Shown here in pieces: positions 8,601-17,191 of a DNA stretch of 53,318 bases. The stretch is from 2-01-FULL-40-42 sp964349415. GTDB lineage: Bacteria; Patescibacteriota; Microgenomatia; UBA1406; GWC2-37-13. Location: NCBI GenBank assembly GCA_964349415.1, contig CAYGGJ010000001.1, positions 1 to 53,318 of the forward strand, written 5' to 3'. Below the pieces are notes generated by a model. The model was given only the letters and a program-made list of their open reading frames with translations. It did no database searches and had not been told where the DNA came from. The stretch's first letter is position 1. Every line of letters starts with the position of its first letter. The translations under genes were made by a program, and so were the position numbers.

Positions 8601-11600
8601 AAATCCCAATCCTATTGATGTACAACAGGTGATACGGGACGGACAGGCTGGTTTTGCATTCAGCATTCCGGGACATGAAGGGACTCCGGTCTGGGTGCCG
8701 GATGGAGCAGATGGTGTCTTCGACGGAAGAGTGATTCTTGACCCATCCGACATGACCCACAAAATAAATCCTTTTGATCCAAATAGTATTACAATCGGTG
8801 AACTTTCTCAAAAAATACTCAATCAAAACGCCTTGCAACAGGCAGTGGATGGAAACATTGCTGCAGGACGTGATGCCGGATATCTTGCATCCGAGCTCAC
8901 ACAAAGACAAAATGTTTTCAATCTTGGCTTAAACGGTAAGATGGGTTACATTGAGGCGGGTAGAATGCTTCCAGGTGAGAACGGAAATGTATTTCAAGTT
9001 TTTGCGACAGGACGTGGATCAACCGACGTGCAGTTTGACATCATAAAGGAAGTGCAAACTACGGTCAATCTTACACGTGAAGTACCTATTAAAATCCCGA
9101 CGTACGATCTAACTCCTTTTGACAGAGAAATTTTCCCAATCATTCCTTTTCCATTTGCACCACGTTACCCCTTGGAAAGACTTGGTCCCACAATTATCAC
9201 TCCGGCCCCATTCCCATACTACAGCGGCTACACGAAGCAACAACTAAGGGATTGGTTGCAAGAAGACCCTCGTCGGCACCAGCCGGTAAGAAAAATAAAA
9301 GTAAAAGACGCCGCAGGGAAAGAACGGGAAGTATGGGTAGATGTAGAAGGGAAGCCGTTAGACAGAAGAGTGGAGAGAGAAAGGGAAGTCGTGAGTACCT
9401 ATCTCGACTCGATCCGAACATCAGATCCTACCTATTACGCAGAGTTGGAAAGACTTGCAGCCGAGCCAACCATGCCGGCAATGGGCGACGACACCAGAGT
9501 GGTCATAAACATTCCCGCATGGATGGAGGGAAAAGGAATATATAAAGCGCTTGATGAATATTCCCGTCAGCTGGATAAAGACGGAAACCCGCTCAGCACA
9601 GATCTTTACGAAATAAATATATTAGTAAATAGAAAGACAGGAAGCGCTCCTGACGAAACCCTATCAGAAATACAGAGATTTATAGCTGATGCTCGGGCGA
9701 AAGGTTTGAATCCAAGAATCAACTTTTTAGATGTAGAATTTGACCCCCCTCTTAATGTAGTTGGAAATGCAAGAAAGGTTATGACCGACCTTTCTCTTAT
9801 TCGATCCCTAAGAAGACCAACGCAAGAAAAAGCATTATATATCGAATCTGAGGATGCTGACCTGGTCCACGTTGATCAAAAAACCGTAATCAATATTATT
9901 GACAAGATGGACAATAATCCACACCTAGACGCAGTACGCGGAGTACAAGATCGTTTCCCTGAAGAGATGATGGAAAATGACCTTGTCTTTTTAGCAAGAA
10001 GAATGCAGGACTTCTCGGAGCTTTTTATGAGGAGAAAAAAACTGCGGCCTGAAAATAATCCTGACTCGAACTTTCAGTGGCACCGTGTAATAACAGGCGG
10101 TTGGAATACTGCTTATTCGGCAGAGGCGTATGCTTTAGTCGGAGGATATGATCGGGGTAAAGAAATGGGGGAAGACCTTTTAATTGGAGAAAAATTATCA
10201 ATGATTCGTGGAGATGGGGTAGAACCGAATCTCGATGTAATAGGAAGAGTTCATACAAGGACAGACTCGTCTCCTAGAAGATTCATCGGAGAGGTTATGA
10301 CAGGCGAGAATGCATATTCAAAGACCTTCACAGACGAAGAATTGAATAGAATTATTAAAACGACGCCCATTTCAGAATTAATGGAGATGATCTCTCCATT
10401 TGCCCGGCTCAGCGGATCTAACTGGCATGAATTCCAACGGATAATGGACGCCCATTACAGATGGGTATCGAGTCTTTCTTCAGATAAAGAAATAGGAAAG
10501 GAAGTTTTCGCAGATGTAATGGGATGGCTTGGTTTCAAAAAAGACGATTTTGCATTTACTCAAGCTGCTGACGGAGAACACTTGGCCGTTACCAACTGGG
10601 AAAATGTAAAAGATGCGCTTGAAGACTATAGAACAAGACATACGCGTCCAAGGAAGCGCGGAGAAAGAACAAGGCACGAAAGATTAGCTGAAGCACCTGC
10701 TACGGTACCGACTCCTCCCGTTGATGAACCAGAACCTAAGGCTCCGGAAGTGCCGGAAGGAAAGATTGAATTCCATGAGTTTTACAAGAAAAACAAATTA
10801 GATCTAAGCTCGGTTACACTACCCGACCACTCGCTTGATGAATTAAAGACGAGCAAAGATACTTTTGAGGTAGGTAATTATGTAATAACTAAAGATAAGA
10901 TAGCAGGTAAAGGAGAGTCGGGTAAAGAAGTGCTTTTGGGATATGATAAAACCACGGGTAAAATGTTCGCATTCAAGCAAGTAGACAAAGAAGAGCAGTT
11001 AAAGTTAGCCGATGATCTCAACTATCCCGAAGGAATAAAAGATCCGGAGGATGTGATAAAAGCTGAAGTTGGAGACAACTCATTACTTGGCATATATAAG
11101 GAAAAAATAGATCACGGTGACAGTGTTGTTAAAGTCTATGAACTTTCGGCTCTCGATTTAAGAAATCTACTGGCTCAAAAGGGCGGGGCGCTTCCACCGC
11201 AAGAAGCATTGAAAGTCGCCATTGGGGTAACTGATGCTTTAAGACTATCTCATCAAGCCGGAGTCGTCCACACTGATGTAATCGACAACAACATCTTAAT
11301 AAATGAAGATGGTACGGTTACTCTTACAGATTTTCATGTTGCTGCGATTCAGCCGGAAGGTCAATCTTACACCTTTACCGGATACACTGAAAAATACCAT
11401 GGAATTATGGCCCCGGAATTGCAGGATAAGACCGGAGTAGTTTTTACACCAAGTCTTGATACGTATCAGGCCAGCATCTTGCTCTACCGTACTCTGACAG
11501 GAAAATTTCCATATGGAGGAGGAAGTAGAGCTGAGGTTATGGAAATGCACAAGCAGGGAAAGTTTGAGATTCCTGAGTCAGTCCCTGAGCCAATTCGCAA

Positions 11601-13050
11601 AATACTGCAAAAAGGAATTCAACCCAATCCGGCAGCTCGTTACCAAACGGCAGAGGAGATGTTGAAGGATCTTACCGAAGCATATAATGAGATTACAACA
11701 AAGCCGCCGACACCGGCAGTAAGACCTGCGCCAAAAGCTCCGGAATCAACTCCTCCAAAAGAAACTCCTAAAGTTGTAGATCCGAAGGCTTTCGTTAACT
11801 CTTTAAAACAGGGAGACAGAGTGCTTATACACGGTGATGTTCATATCGTCACACCGCATAAAAACCCAAGCGGAAAGATGATATACCATTTTGAAAGAGA
11901 AGATGGTAAAGCGAAGCGCAATTACGGGGCGGAAGGGGTTGTAGACCGCGTAGCAAGAGGGGAAATTACAGCAGCCGAAGCAAAGGTTGATGTTCCAAAG
12001 CCAAATGCGGAATATGAGGATGGCGCAGACATTGGCGGCTTTACTGCACGCGAAAGAATCCTTCTCCACGTACTTGCAGGAGACAACATTGGAGTAATTA
12101 ATCACTATGTTGTCGAGGGAAATAGAAGGCATATTGATTTTAAAGAGACGGCAGAAGCAGATACAGAAAAAGTCAAGAGAGAATTTGTAAAAGACCCGGT
12201 AAGAGTCCAGAAAAAGGCGGTTGATGTTTTAAGAAATATTATGAGAGACGGAAGACTTTCTGAAGATCAAAAAACTGAAAGAGCGAAAGCATTCACTGTA
12301 TCATTCCTAAAGTTAGTGGTAAAACTTGATAGAGAGGCATTTCCGCCAACACCAGGAGAGACAGTCATGAAAGGAATTCCAGAATATATTCCTGACGGAC
12401 TGACGGATATGGGTTCGGATCCGGAAACCGGAGAATTTAGGTCGGGAAGAGAAAAAGTCAGAATAGATAAACTGGCTTTATTTGAACAATCTACGGATCT
12501 GCTCTATAGAATGATTACTGCTCCTGAAGCAAAAGGAGTTACTCAGGAAGGCAGAGATAAATTCTTCGTCGATAACGTAATGTACTATGTAAATATGGAG
12601 ATGCCGTATTATTTCGGAGAGGGAGGGCTCAATCCCGAGCATTCAATTCCACTTGATTACATAAGAGAGTCGCGTTTGAGTGTATGCCGCCATCACGCCC
12701 TCTACACTCAGGTGTTGCTCCAGACACTAGGCGTTAAGAGCAGACTTTTGAAAACCGATGTGGTATTTGGAAGCGGTAATAGAGGCGCCCATGGAAACAA
12801 TCTCGTAGAAGTCGGTGGGAAATGGTATCTGATTGATACTACTAATCCCGAGAGAATCAAAAAAAATGGAAAAGAGCAGGCAAGACGATTCATCAAGCCT
12901 ATACCGGAAACAACAATTGATACTAGCAATAAAAACTATCACTGGGAGTTCGAGATGGCTAGTGGTCAGAAGCGTGTCTATACGAGCAGAAACAATATGT
13001 ACTATAGAATTAAAGACAACGTAAAAGATCCTGCTTTCGCTGCTGCTTAG
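5638..13050 (+). CDS. Giant multidomain protein: GT2-like glycosyltransferase + degenerate kinase + transglutaminase-like
   Basis: 2470 residues in one uninterrupted frame. Order seen: charged helical N-terminus (1-200); Pro-rich linker (about 203-248); helical region; hydrophobic segments at about 488-541 and 708-735; a long beta-rich region; a GT-A/GT2-like domain (about 1280-1520) with acidic E-S-E-D-A-D-L near 1403 and T-G-G-W1489...GGYD...G-E1512-D1513-L, the acceptor/catalytic pattern of the family; Pro-rich linker; a protein-kinase-like domain (about 1740-2020) with K1780, H1878-T-D1880...N1885, D1898-F-H and A-P-E1927; another Pro linker (about 2022-2052); a small beta domain; and a C-terminal transglutaminase/papain-like domain with C2350, H2385 and D2400. 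The kinase lacks Gly of DFG and Lys after the catalytic Asp. A TATACC box (5627-5632) ends 6 bases before the ATG. Overall role unknown; membrane-linked glycan and protein modification is an inference. Confidence 0.88.
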   Translation: MPGDPRIEDARKHEVREKPSREQVLQTFNDTLGQMKDAPDLLPNEKRELERIEKFVERTLDHPKGSRLSVERTYRHPDNPDWRLRTNEGIPVDGMIDYLTRVIDSDDVPKKKKEELIKQRAVLAKNSVDYRRGKRAEPANWLLVVKAYAKEEGIDDLEVANGELLLRLELSLPPTKEEMDILRDTGSLDEARFSAGIGIDKLPPAPTGEEPTDPSTPPAEPTPPGDSPDRPPPAPEPTPREPVPPTIDDIRADQLSVMIGAGDVSLETLARHKAEVELEDRIQPDKRFFKRVWYRWTREFYVQKWTKQALEAMRASGTSAVSLSFGRKAAEVLSTQTGAMEATVKSIKERLELGSMGKRFDEKVTEAEGLLRQDILDSIINPVVGGERLTKEEVQKRLSEIMTIHKDEPAVREVFGSDEAIYGKLSEFYATDILEMANLLRTHEKSLEWIDEHVKVKMTNMGWAGGKETGDKLSWTDRLIRRGQKSRILAPILSPTVVGALTSIGTALALRAPAKALSVAGHIAVPGAGMISGGFLAAWRRNFELKVDRRLQSEQRKYGAEIPIDAKRRMRMESFAYDTVTAESLLNGYVDRDGVHQPGIRQLRGGLETEEGRESLVKKIIEIEERIDYSLREQKGLIRYSSETSVAQEQTALLKECVEMRQALREVGFSDERINLVAERQRASFNQNIQESDAAFGRYRLKESLKSGGIGAVAGLAAGVVGHELWTEGLHWAGVGGGSYAREVVGGGGGKINPDTLHDLYAKGGSLPLENNLEIRVNPANHHVLLIDSTSGKPVSVDAVFDLQKNGHIYVEGKLPDELQDQLQEAGLRVNEGPKIDGVKIVEEPGRGMNEVVGHKTSIPKGTEWIQNPNDPTKWDLVEKGHPKNVYLNDAQFDGAGRLTSYDVAGSSAKVELAEVVTKREIAVGEVAAAELDKYGTNVGHREWYGYNTPYSERNELTAYNAIFDSANGQKGVVWDMSHMQLGYQDGLNPNPIDVQQVIRDGQAGFAFSIPGHEGTPVWVPDGADGVFDGRVILDPSDMTHKINPFDPNSITIGELSQKILNQNALQQAVDGNIAAGRDAGYLASELTQRQNVFNLGLNGKMGYIEAGRMLPGENGNVFQVFATGRGSTDVQFDIIKEVQTTVNLTREVPIKIPTYDLTPFDREIFPIIPFPFAPRYPLERLGPTIITPAPFPYYSGYTKQQLRDWLQEDPRRHQPVRKIKVKDAAGKEREVWVDVEGKPLDRRVEREREVVSTYLDSIRTSDPTYYAELERLAAEPTMPAMGDDTRVVINIPAWMEGKGIYKALDEYSRQLDKDGNPLSTDLYEINILVNRKTGSAPDETLSEIQRFIADARAKGLNPRINFLDVEFDPPLNVVGNARKVMTDLSLIRSLRRPTQEKALYIESEDADLVHVDQKTVINIIDKMDNNPHLDAVRGVQDRFPEEMMENDLVFLARRMQDFSELFMRRKKLRPENNPDSNFQWHRVITGGWNTAYSAEAYALVGGYDRGKEMGEDLLIGEKLSMIRGDGVEPNLDVIGRVHTRTDSSPRRFIGEVMTGENAYSKTFTDEELNRIIKTTPISELMEMISPFARLSGSNWHEFQRIMDAHYRWVSSLSSDKEIGKEVFADVMGWLGFKKDDFAFTQAADGEHLAVTNWENVKDALEDYRTRHTRPRKRGERTRHERLAEAPATVPTPPVDEPEPKAPEVPEGKIEFHEFYKKNKLDLSSVTLPDHSLDELKTSKDTFEVGNYVITKDKIAGKGESGKEVLLGYDKTTGKMFAFKQVDKEEQLKLADDLNYPEGIKDPEDVIKAEVGDNSLLGIYKEKIDHGDSVVKVYELSALDLRNLLAQKGGALPPQEALKVAIGVTDALRLSHQAGVVHTDVIDNNILINEDGTVTLTDFHVAAIQPEGQSYTFTGYTEKYHGIMAPELQDKTGVVFTPSLDTYQASILLYRTLTGKFPYGGGSRAEVMEMHKQGKFEIPESVPEPIRKILQKGIQPNPAARYQTAEEMLKDLTEAYNEITTKPPTPAVRPAPKAPESTPPKETPKVVDPKAFVNSLKQGDRVLIHGDVHIVTPHKNPSGKMIYHFEREDGKAKRNYGAEGVVDRVARGEITAAEAKVDVPKPNAEYEDGADIGGFTARERILLHVLAGDNIGVINHYVVEGNRRHIDFKETAEADTEKVKREFVKDPVRVQKKAVDVLRNIMRDGRLSEDQKTERAKAFTVSFLKLVVKLDREAFPPTPGETVMKGIPEYIPDGLTDMGSDPETGEFRSGREKVRIDKLALFEQSTDLLYRMITAPEAKGVTQEGRDKFFVDNVMYYVNMEMPYYFGEGGLNPEHSIPLDYIRESRLSVCRHHALYTQVLLQTLGVKSRLLKTDVVFGSGNRGAHGNNLVEVGGKWYLIDTTNPERIKKNGKEQARRFIKPIPETTIDTSNKNYHWEFEMASGQKRVYTSRNNMYYRIKDNVKDPAFAAA

Positions 13051-15080
13051 GCTGCTTCTGCGATAGGAAGAGTAAGCTGATCCATCAATCTTTTTCTTGC
13101 TCCTGCTGAAAGATTTAGATTGTCTATTTGGGCTAAAACCTCTTGAGCCTGAAGATCAGAATACTGACCTTGCACGTATCCTACGGTGAGAGGGTAGAGG
13201 CGGTGCTGTTGATACTGCACTGCTTTTTCATGCTCGTAGTTCATGAGCGCAAAGACGATAGAGGTGAAATAAGGGCGGTCATAGGTAATATTTCCCTCAG
13301 TAGATTTTCTTCTTCCGTCCAACGCTTTTACCAGAGGCATTAAATCCTTTTTCTTAAAATGTGCCTTTACAAACTTTTTAAAGATTTCATTACCCGAAAC
13401 ACCCTGCTCTTGCTGCAGAAGATTTATCAGATTGTAGAGGACAATTCTTTCTTCAGCATATCCTTCAATATCTAAGGGAGAATGGTAAGTTTCCAGAGCC
13501 CATCGTCTTACCAACTCTTCGTCTATAGCTTCATGAAGCCATATTCCACGATGTGTATATTCATAGTTCAGACTCCCGTCAGCATTAATACCGGTAATTC
13601 TGGCTTTTCCAACATCAACTCCGGATCTGCGTGGTGTATTAAGTACGGTCTTACGGTTTCCATGTTCATCGCTCTTGATCACCCGAAGAAATTCCAGCTC
13701 CGATGTTAAATGCGTATATTCATGTGGAAAAATCTCAAGAAGAAGGCGTGATAACAAACCTCTTGCCTGGTCGGGACCAAGGTCGTACCAGCTTCCTTGA
13801 CCAAGTTGTCTTGCCTTTGTTTCGACTACGTCAAAGTTTATAAACAACACAGGCATGGAGGTAAATACAAAAGCATAGGCAGACCCATGCTCCGCAAAAG
13901 CGCGGGCGGTATCACCGGATACAGGATAGATTTTCATACCCGCTATCTTGGGAAGCTTGATCCCATAGGTATGATTGACGAATTCTCGATACTGATCGAT
14001 AACATCATCTCCCAATTGTTTTAACTCGGTTTCTCCCAGACTAAGTTTTTGCAGTTTGGATGTAAGTCCGGCTTTCTCTCTCTGGATTTGCTGCGACAGA
14101 TCGGTAAGATTATGATTCCCAAACTCAGCGGGATGTTTCTTTTTCAGTTCATTGGCGATCCATAGAGGATGAAACATCTGATCTACATTTTCTACAGGCA
14201 TCCTGCGGGGATCTCCCTCTGGTCGGACATAAGTCTTTTTGTAATTATTCGGCAGTTTAAAAGGTCTTGTTAAACGTGGTCTTCCACGCTGTGGTTCTCT
14301 TGGTGTTGGTGGCTCGCGGCGGGCTGGGGGAGCAGGTCTTCTGGGTTCCTGTGGAGCTCTAGGCGTACGCGGCTGTCTGGGAGCTCCCGGTGTCGCAGGA
14401 GTCTTTTGTTTCACGCCATGTTTCCAGATAAACTCCAAAAGCTCAACCTCTTGTTGGCTCAGATTATTTACTTTATCTTTTAGATCCTCCTTATAAAAGG
14501 GGCCACGCTTATTACGGAAAAACGTCTCTGCCAGAGTGAGTTGAGTTACTACTTCGGAAGATCTTCCTCCAAAAATGCCGGCTAGCCACTTAATAGTAGG
14601 CATGTTTTTTTCAAGAACATCTGAACTTTCAGGAACATGAATTAAAAACAGATCTTTTACAAAATGTTTAACCGAATCATTTTTCTTTTCAAAATATCTT
14701 TCATAAAGATTAAGGGCATCCTTTTCACTGAATTTTCTGGAATTGATACCCATCCTTTCAAGCAGTTCGTGTTGATGATCCTCAAATTTTTTTCCTTGGA
14801 AAGAGGCCGTTACTTGTGCCGCCCATGCCTTTTTCTGTTTTTTTAGATCGCCGCTTTCTTTACCTTTCCAGTATTTACTTCTTTCATATCTTGAAGCATT
14901 TTCATAAGGGACGTAATCTCTCCAAGCAAGATGTGTGATTTTATCGGGATTAGGAGCTAAATCTTTTCTTACCGGATTTAGTGCATCTTCGCCTATTAGA
15001 AGTCTCGTTTGCAGACCAATACGGTCGAGGACTGGATGATTTCTCTCCGGGCTTTTGTGAGGCCTAGAACGCTCTGACAT
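13047..15080 (-). CDS. Large HExxH zinc metallopeptidase
   Basis: 677 residues. The motif H453-E454-Y-T-H457 begins a gluzincin-type site, and 60 residues later W-L-H-E517-A-I-D-E-E supplies the probable third zinc ligand. The N-terminal 220 residues are helical and charged, then a Pro/Arg-rich linker (about 227-271) leads to the peptidase domain. No signal peptide or membrane segment is visible, so the enzyme may act inside the cell or leave by an unknown route. The gene at 51889 has the same HEaxH...W-L-N-E-A arrangement and is probably a distant relative. Its stop codon overlaps that of the giant gene by three bases. TATAAT at 15090-15095 ends 10 bases before the ATG. Confidence 0.8.
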   Translation of the reverse strand: MSERSRPHKSPERNHPVLDRIGLQTRLLIGEDALNPVRKDLAPNPDKITHLAWRDYVPYENASRYERSKYWKGKESGDLKKQKKAWAAQVTASFQGKKFEDHQHELLERMGINSRKFSEKDALNLYERYFEKKNDSVKHFVKDLFLIHVPESSDVLEKNMPTIKWLAGIFGGRSSEVVTQLTLAETFFRNKRGPFYKEDLKDKVNNLSQQEVELLEFIWKHGVKQKTPATPGAPRQPRTPRAPQEPRRPAPPARREPPTPREPQRGRPRLTRPFKLPNNYKKTYVRPEGDPRRMPVENVDQMFHPLWIANELKKKHPAEFGNHNLTDLSQQIQREKAGLTSKLQKLSLGETELKQLGDDVIDQYREFVNHTYGIKLPKIAGMKIYPVSGDTARAFAEHGSAYAFVFTSMPVLFINFDVVETKARQLGQGSWYDLGPDQARGLLSRLLLEIFPHEYTHLTSELEFLRVIKSDEHGNRKTVLNTPRRSGVDVGKARITGINADGSLNYEYTHRGIWLHEAIDEELVRRWALETYHSPLDIEGYAEERIVLYNLINLLQQEQGVSGNEIFKKFVKAHFKKKDLMPLVKALDGRRKSTEGNITYDRPYFTSIVFALMNYEHEKAVQYQQHRLYPLTVGYVQGQYSDLQAQEVLAQIDNLNLSAGARKRLMDQLTLPIAEAA

Positions 15081-15122
15081 ACGGAGGTTATTATACCAAA
15101 CTATAGGACTAATTTAAAGCAG

Positions 15123-15344
15123 TTATTCTTCTGTTTCTACGCCCAGAAGACGCGTTACGACCTCTTTTTTGTAGCGTCGGTCGCCGCGTGAGTTTATGCG
15201 GATTGCCGGAAGCTTTCCTTTCTTACCCCAGCGCTTAATCGTGAGAGGAGAGACTCTTAAAAGGTTGGCAACTTCTCGTATCGTAAGTAGATCTGGTAAA
15301 TCAGAGAGTGATACGTTTTTTGAAGGTTTGTTAGTGATTGCCAT
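15123..15344 (-). CDS. MerR/excisionase-type HTH DNA-binding protein
   Basis: 73 residues from MAITNKPSKNVSL. The core TIREVANLLRVSPLTIKRW is a winged-helix HTH of the excisionase (HTH_17) type, followed by the wing KGKLPAIRINSRGDRRY. Such small proteins bind DNA as regulators or as excisionase partners; no integrase is present here, so a regulator is more likely. A longer frame to 15398 would start upstream of the promoter: TTGACA (15374-15379), 16 bp, TATAAT (15352-15357) predicts transcription one base before the chosen ATG. It is divergent from the surface cluster at 15468-19662, which it may control along with itself. Confidence 0.85.
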   Translation of the reverse strand: MAITNKPSKNVSLSDLPDLLTIREVANLLRVSPLTIKRWGKKGKLPAIRINSRGDRRYKKEVVTRLLGVETEE

Positions 15345-15351
15345 AGAAAGT

Positions 15352-15379
15352 ATTATAAAAGTAATAATTGAATTGTCAA
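15352..15379 (-). promoter_or_regulatory. Consensus sigma70 promoter of the HTH gene, leaderless
   Basis: Both boxes are perfect on the minus strand: TTGACA (15374-15379) and TATAAT (15352-15357), spacer 16 bp. The predicted start site (about 15345) touches the ATG at 15344, leaving no room for a ribosome-binding site. Confidence 0.8.
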
Positions 15380-15436
15380 CACGTTCTATTCTGCGCACGA
15401 AATTTTGACCGCTAAAAATTAAACAGAGTTATTATA

Positions 15437-15465
15437 TTGACAAGAGTGCATGTTTACACTATCGT
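15437..15465 (+). promoter_or_regulatory. Promoter of the surface-protein cluster
   Basis: TTGACA (15437-15442), 17-bp spacer, TATCGT (15460-15465). The same -35/-10 pair with the same spacer drives the gene at 31772. The start site is predicted near 15468-15472, that is at the ATG of a 7-codon reading frame rather than at the long gene. Confidence 0.55.
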
Positions 15466-15467
15466 AT

Positions 15468-15491
15468 ATGTATATTAAGACGTTAATGTAA
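15468..15491 (+). CDS. Possible 7-residue leader peptide MYIKTLM
   Basis: An ATG at 15468, placed where the promoter predicts the message to begin, opens a frame of seven codons (MYIKTLM) whose TAA shares its last base with the ATG of the 565-residue gene (TAATG at 15489-15493). This is the arrangement of termination-reinitiation coupling. It could instead be a chance frame if the true start site is a few bases downstream. Confidence 0.35.
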   Translation: MYIKTLM

Positions 15492-17188
15492 TGGCTAGCA
15501 ACAACACTTCACCAGGCATATTTAAAAGACATAAGGTTTTCGCACTCATCTTCAGCTTTCTCTTCCTCGCAATTCTCGCCGGCTCAGTCGCAGTAGTTCA
15601 ACAACAGCAGACCCTTAATTCTCGGGCAGGCGGTTCTTGGGGTGGCAATCCTGTAGCCGAGTGTTCAGCTGTATGCAAAAAATTGAAAGGTAGAAAAAAC
15701 TGTGAAGCTGTTAAGACGTTAAAAAATCGAAATGCATGTTTGTGGTTAAGTACCCAAAATTCTTGCGTCCCTTTTACAGGTCATTGTAGTGATGATGGAG
15801 GACTCAAACCTTCTTCCGTGCCGACTGGTAAATCTAAAACACCGGCAAAAACAACAAAACCTGACGCTAAAGATTCGGAAACCGGAAGTGGAGAAAAGGG
15901 AAAGGGGATGACATGTACAAAAACGAGTGCCTGTCAGCCAGGATTAAAGTGTATGAATGTATGTCAAGGCCAGAACTGTACGGATAGATGTTGGGATGAT
16001 GTGGCAACTGCCGCCGGTAAATCAGGAGGAGGTCAATCTGCCCCTGATGCTAAATCCGATGGTGGAGGCGCCACCGGTGACGGGAGGAGTGGTGACAATC
16101 TGAAGAGTTGCTCGATTGATTGTTCAAAACTGTCTAAGAATCAATGTAAGAGTCCGAAGAATCGAAACGGCATACCAGTTTGCTACATTACTTCGGGAGG
16201 AGATTGTTGGGCTGACCCACAATTTTTCGATTCTGGACACACTGCCAAATATAAAGCTATAAGTTGTGGAGTAGATTCGGGAAGTGGAGGGGAGACATGT
16301 AATGTAGACTGTGGAAAATTTAACAAAGACAATTGTTCCAAAACAAAAGACACTAACGGAAAATCTGTTTGTTATGTGACGAGCGCCGGTAACTGTTTTG
16401 CAGATACTACGTACTGGTCCGGAAATGGACACACGGCCAAATATCAGTGTAAAGAAGCACCAGTTGCAAAAGCACCCGACCCCGCAGCACCGGCACCCGA
16501 CCCCGCAGCACCGGCTGCCAAAGATTCTGGTAGCGGAGGTGCAAGTGGTGGAGGAGGAACAACATCCGGAGGAGGAACCGGAGGTAGTGCTCCTGCTGCA
16601 GCGCCAGATGCAAAAGCCCCAACAACAGCACCAGCAGCTCCCGGAGCGAGTACCGGAAGCGTCACGCTCAAGCTCTATCTTAAATTTCAGGGTATAACCA
16701 AAAAGCCAACTAACACGACTCCGTTGAAAGTAAAAGTGAGCCTTTCCTCAAGCGTTTCACAGACTGCAGATTTCACCTCAGATGAAAACGGAGGATTTAC
16801 CGGTTCAGTTACATTCTCAAAAGTCGATTTAAGCAAAAAATACTCTATTTATGTCAAAGGACCAAAGCATATCCAGAAACGTGTCTGTGATGCAACTCCT
16901 ACAGAGACACGAGGGGGGACATATAGTTGTTCTACTGACAATGTCACGCTTAAAAGCGGAGAAAATGGATTGAATTTCGATAAAATCCTGCTTCTTGCAG
17001 GAGATTTACCCGAGCAAGACGGAGTAGTTGACTCATCCGATGTTTCATTTATTCGCCAAAATCTTACAAGTCAAGATTCGGATGCACTTGCCATTGGAGA
17101 TGTGAATTTGAACGGCATTGTCGACACCCAAGACTATGCACTCGTTATCGCAGCCCTATCAATTAAGACAGACGACGCGATAAAATAA
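15491..17188 (+). CDS. Cys-rich exported protein with dockerin-like C-terminus
   Basis: 565 residues. An N-terminal helix (VFALIFSFLFLAILAGSVAVV) anchors or exports it. The ectodomain has a CxxxC-rich segment, then two homologous repeats of about 52 residues (from about 207 and 270) beginning CSIDCSKL and CNVDCGKF and ending GHTAKY, then Pro/Gly/Ala-rich spacers and a beta domain (about 395-490). The end carries a paired EF-like module: D510...D514..D517 and D537-V-N-L-N541-G-I-V-D545-T-Q-D548; the second loop matches the dockerin type I calcium loop. Dockerins bind cohesins, and cohesin-like proteins are encoded next at 17192 and 18371. Disulfides would be needed outside the cell; a DsbB gene lies at 21249. 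No enzyme domain is visible. Confidence 0.85.
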   Translation: MASNNTSPGIFKRHKVFALIFSFLFLAILAGSVAVVQQQQTLNSRAGGSWGGNPVAECSAVCKKLKGRKNCEAVKTLKNRNACLWLSTQNSCVPFTGHCSDDGGLKPSSVPTGKSKTPAKTTKPDAKDSETGSGEKGKGMTCTKTSACQPGLKCMNVCQGQNCTDRCWDDVATAAGKSGGGQSAPDAKSDGGGATGDGRSGDNLKSCSIDCSKLSKNQCKSPKNRNGIPVCYITSGGDCWADPQFFDSGHTAKYKAISCGVDSGSGGETCNVDCGKFNKDNCSKTKDTNGKSVCYVTSAGNCFADTTYWSGNGHTAKYQCKEAPVAKAPDPAAPAPDPAAPAAKDSGSGGASGGGGTTSGGGTGGSAPAAAPDAKAPTTAPAAPGASTGSVTLKLYLKFQGITKKPTNTTPLKVKVSLSSSVSQTADFTSDENGGFTGSVTFSKVDLSKKYSIYVKGPKHIQKRVCDATPTETRGGTYSCSTDNVTLKSGENGLNFDKILLLAGDLPEQDGVVDSSDVSFIRQNLTSQDSDALAIGDVNLNGIVDTQDYALVIAALSIKTDDAIK

Positions 17189-17191
17189 ACT

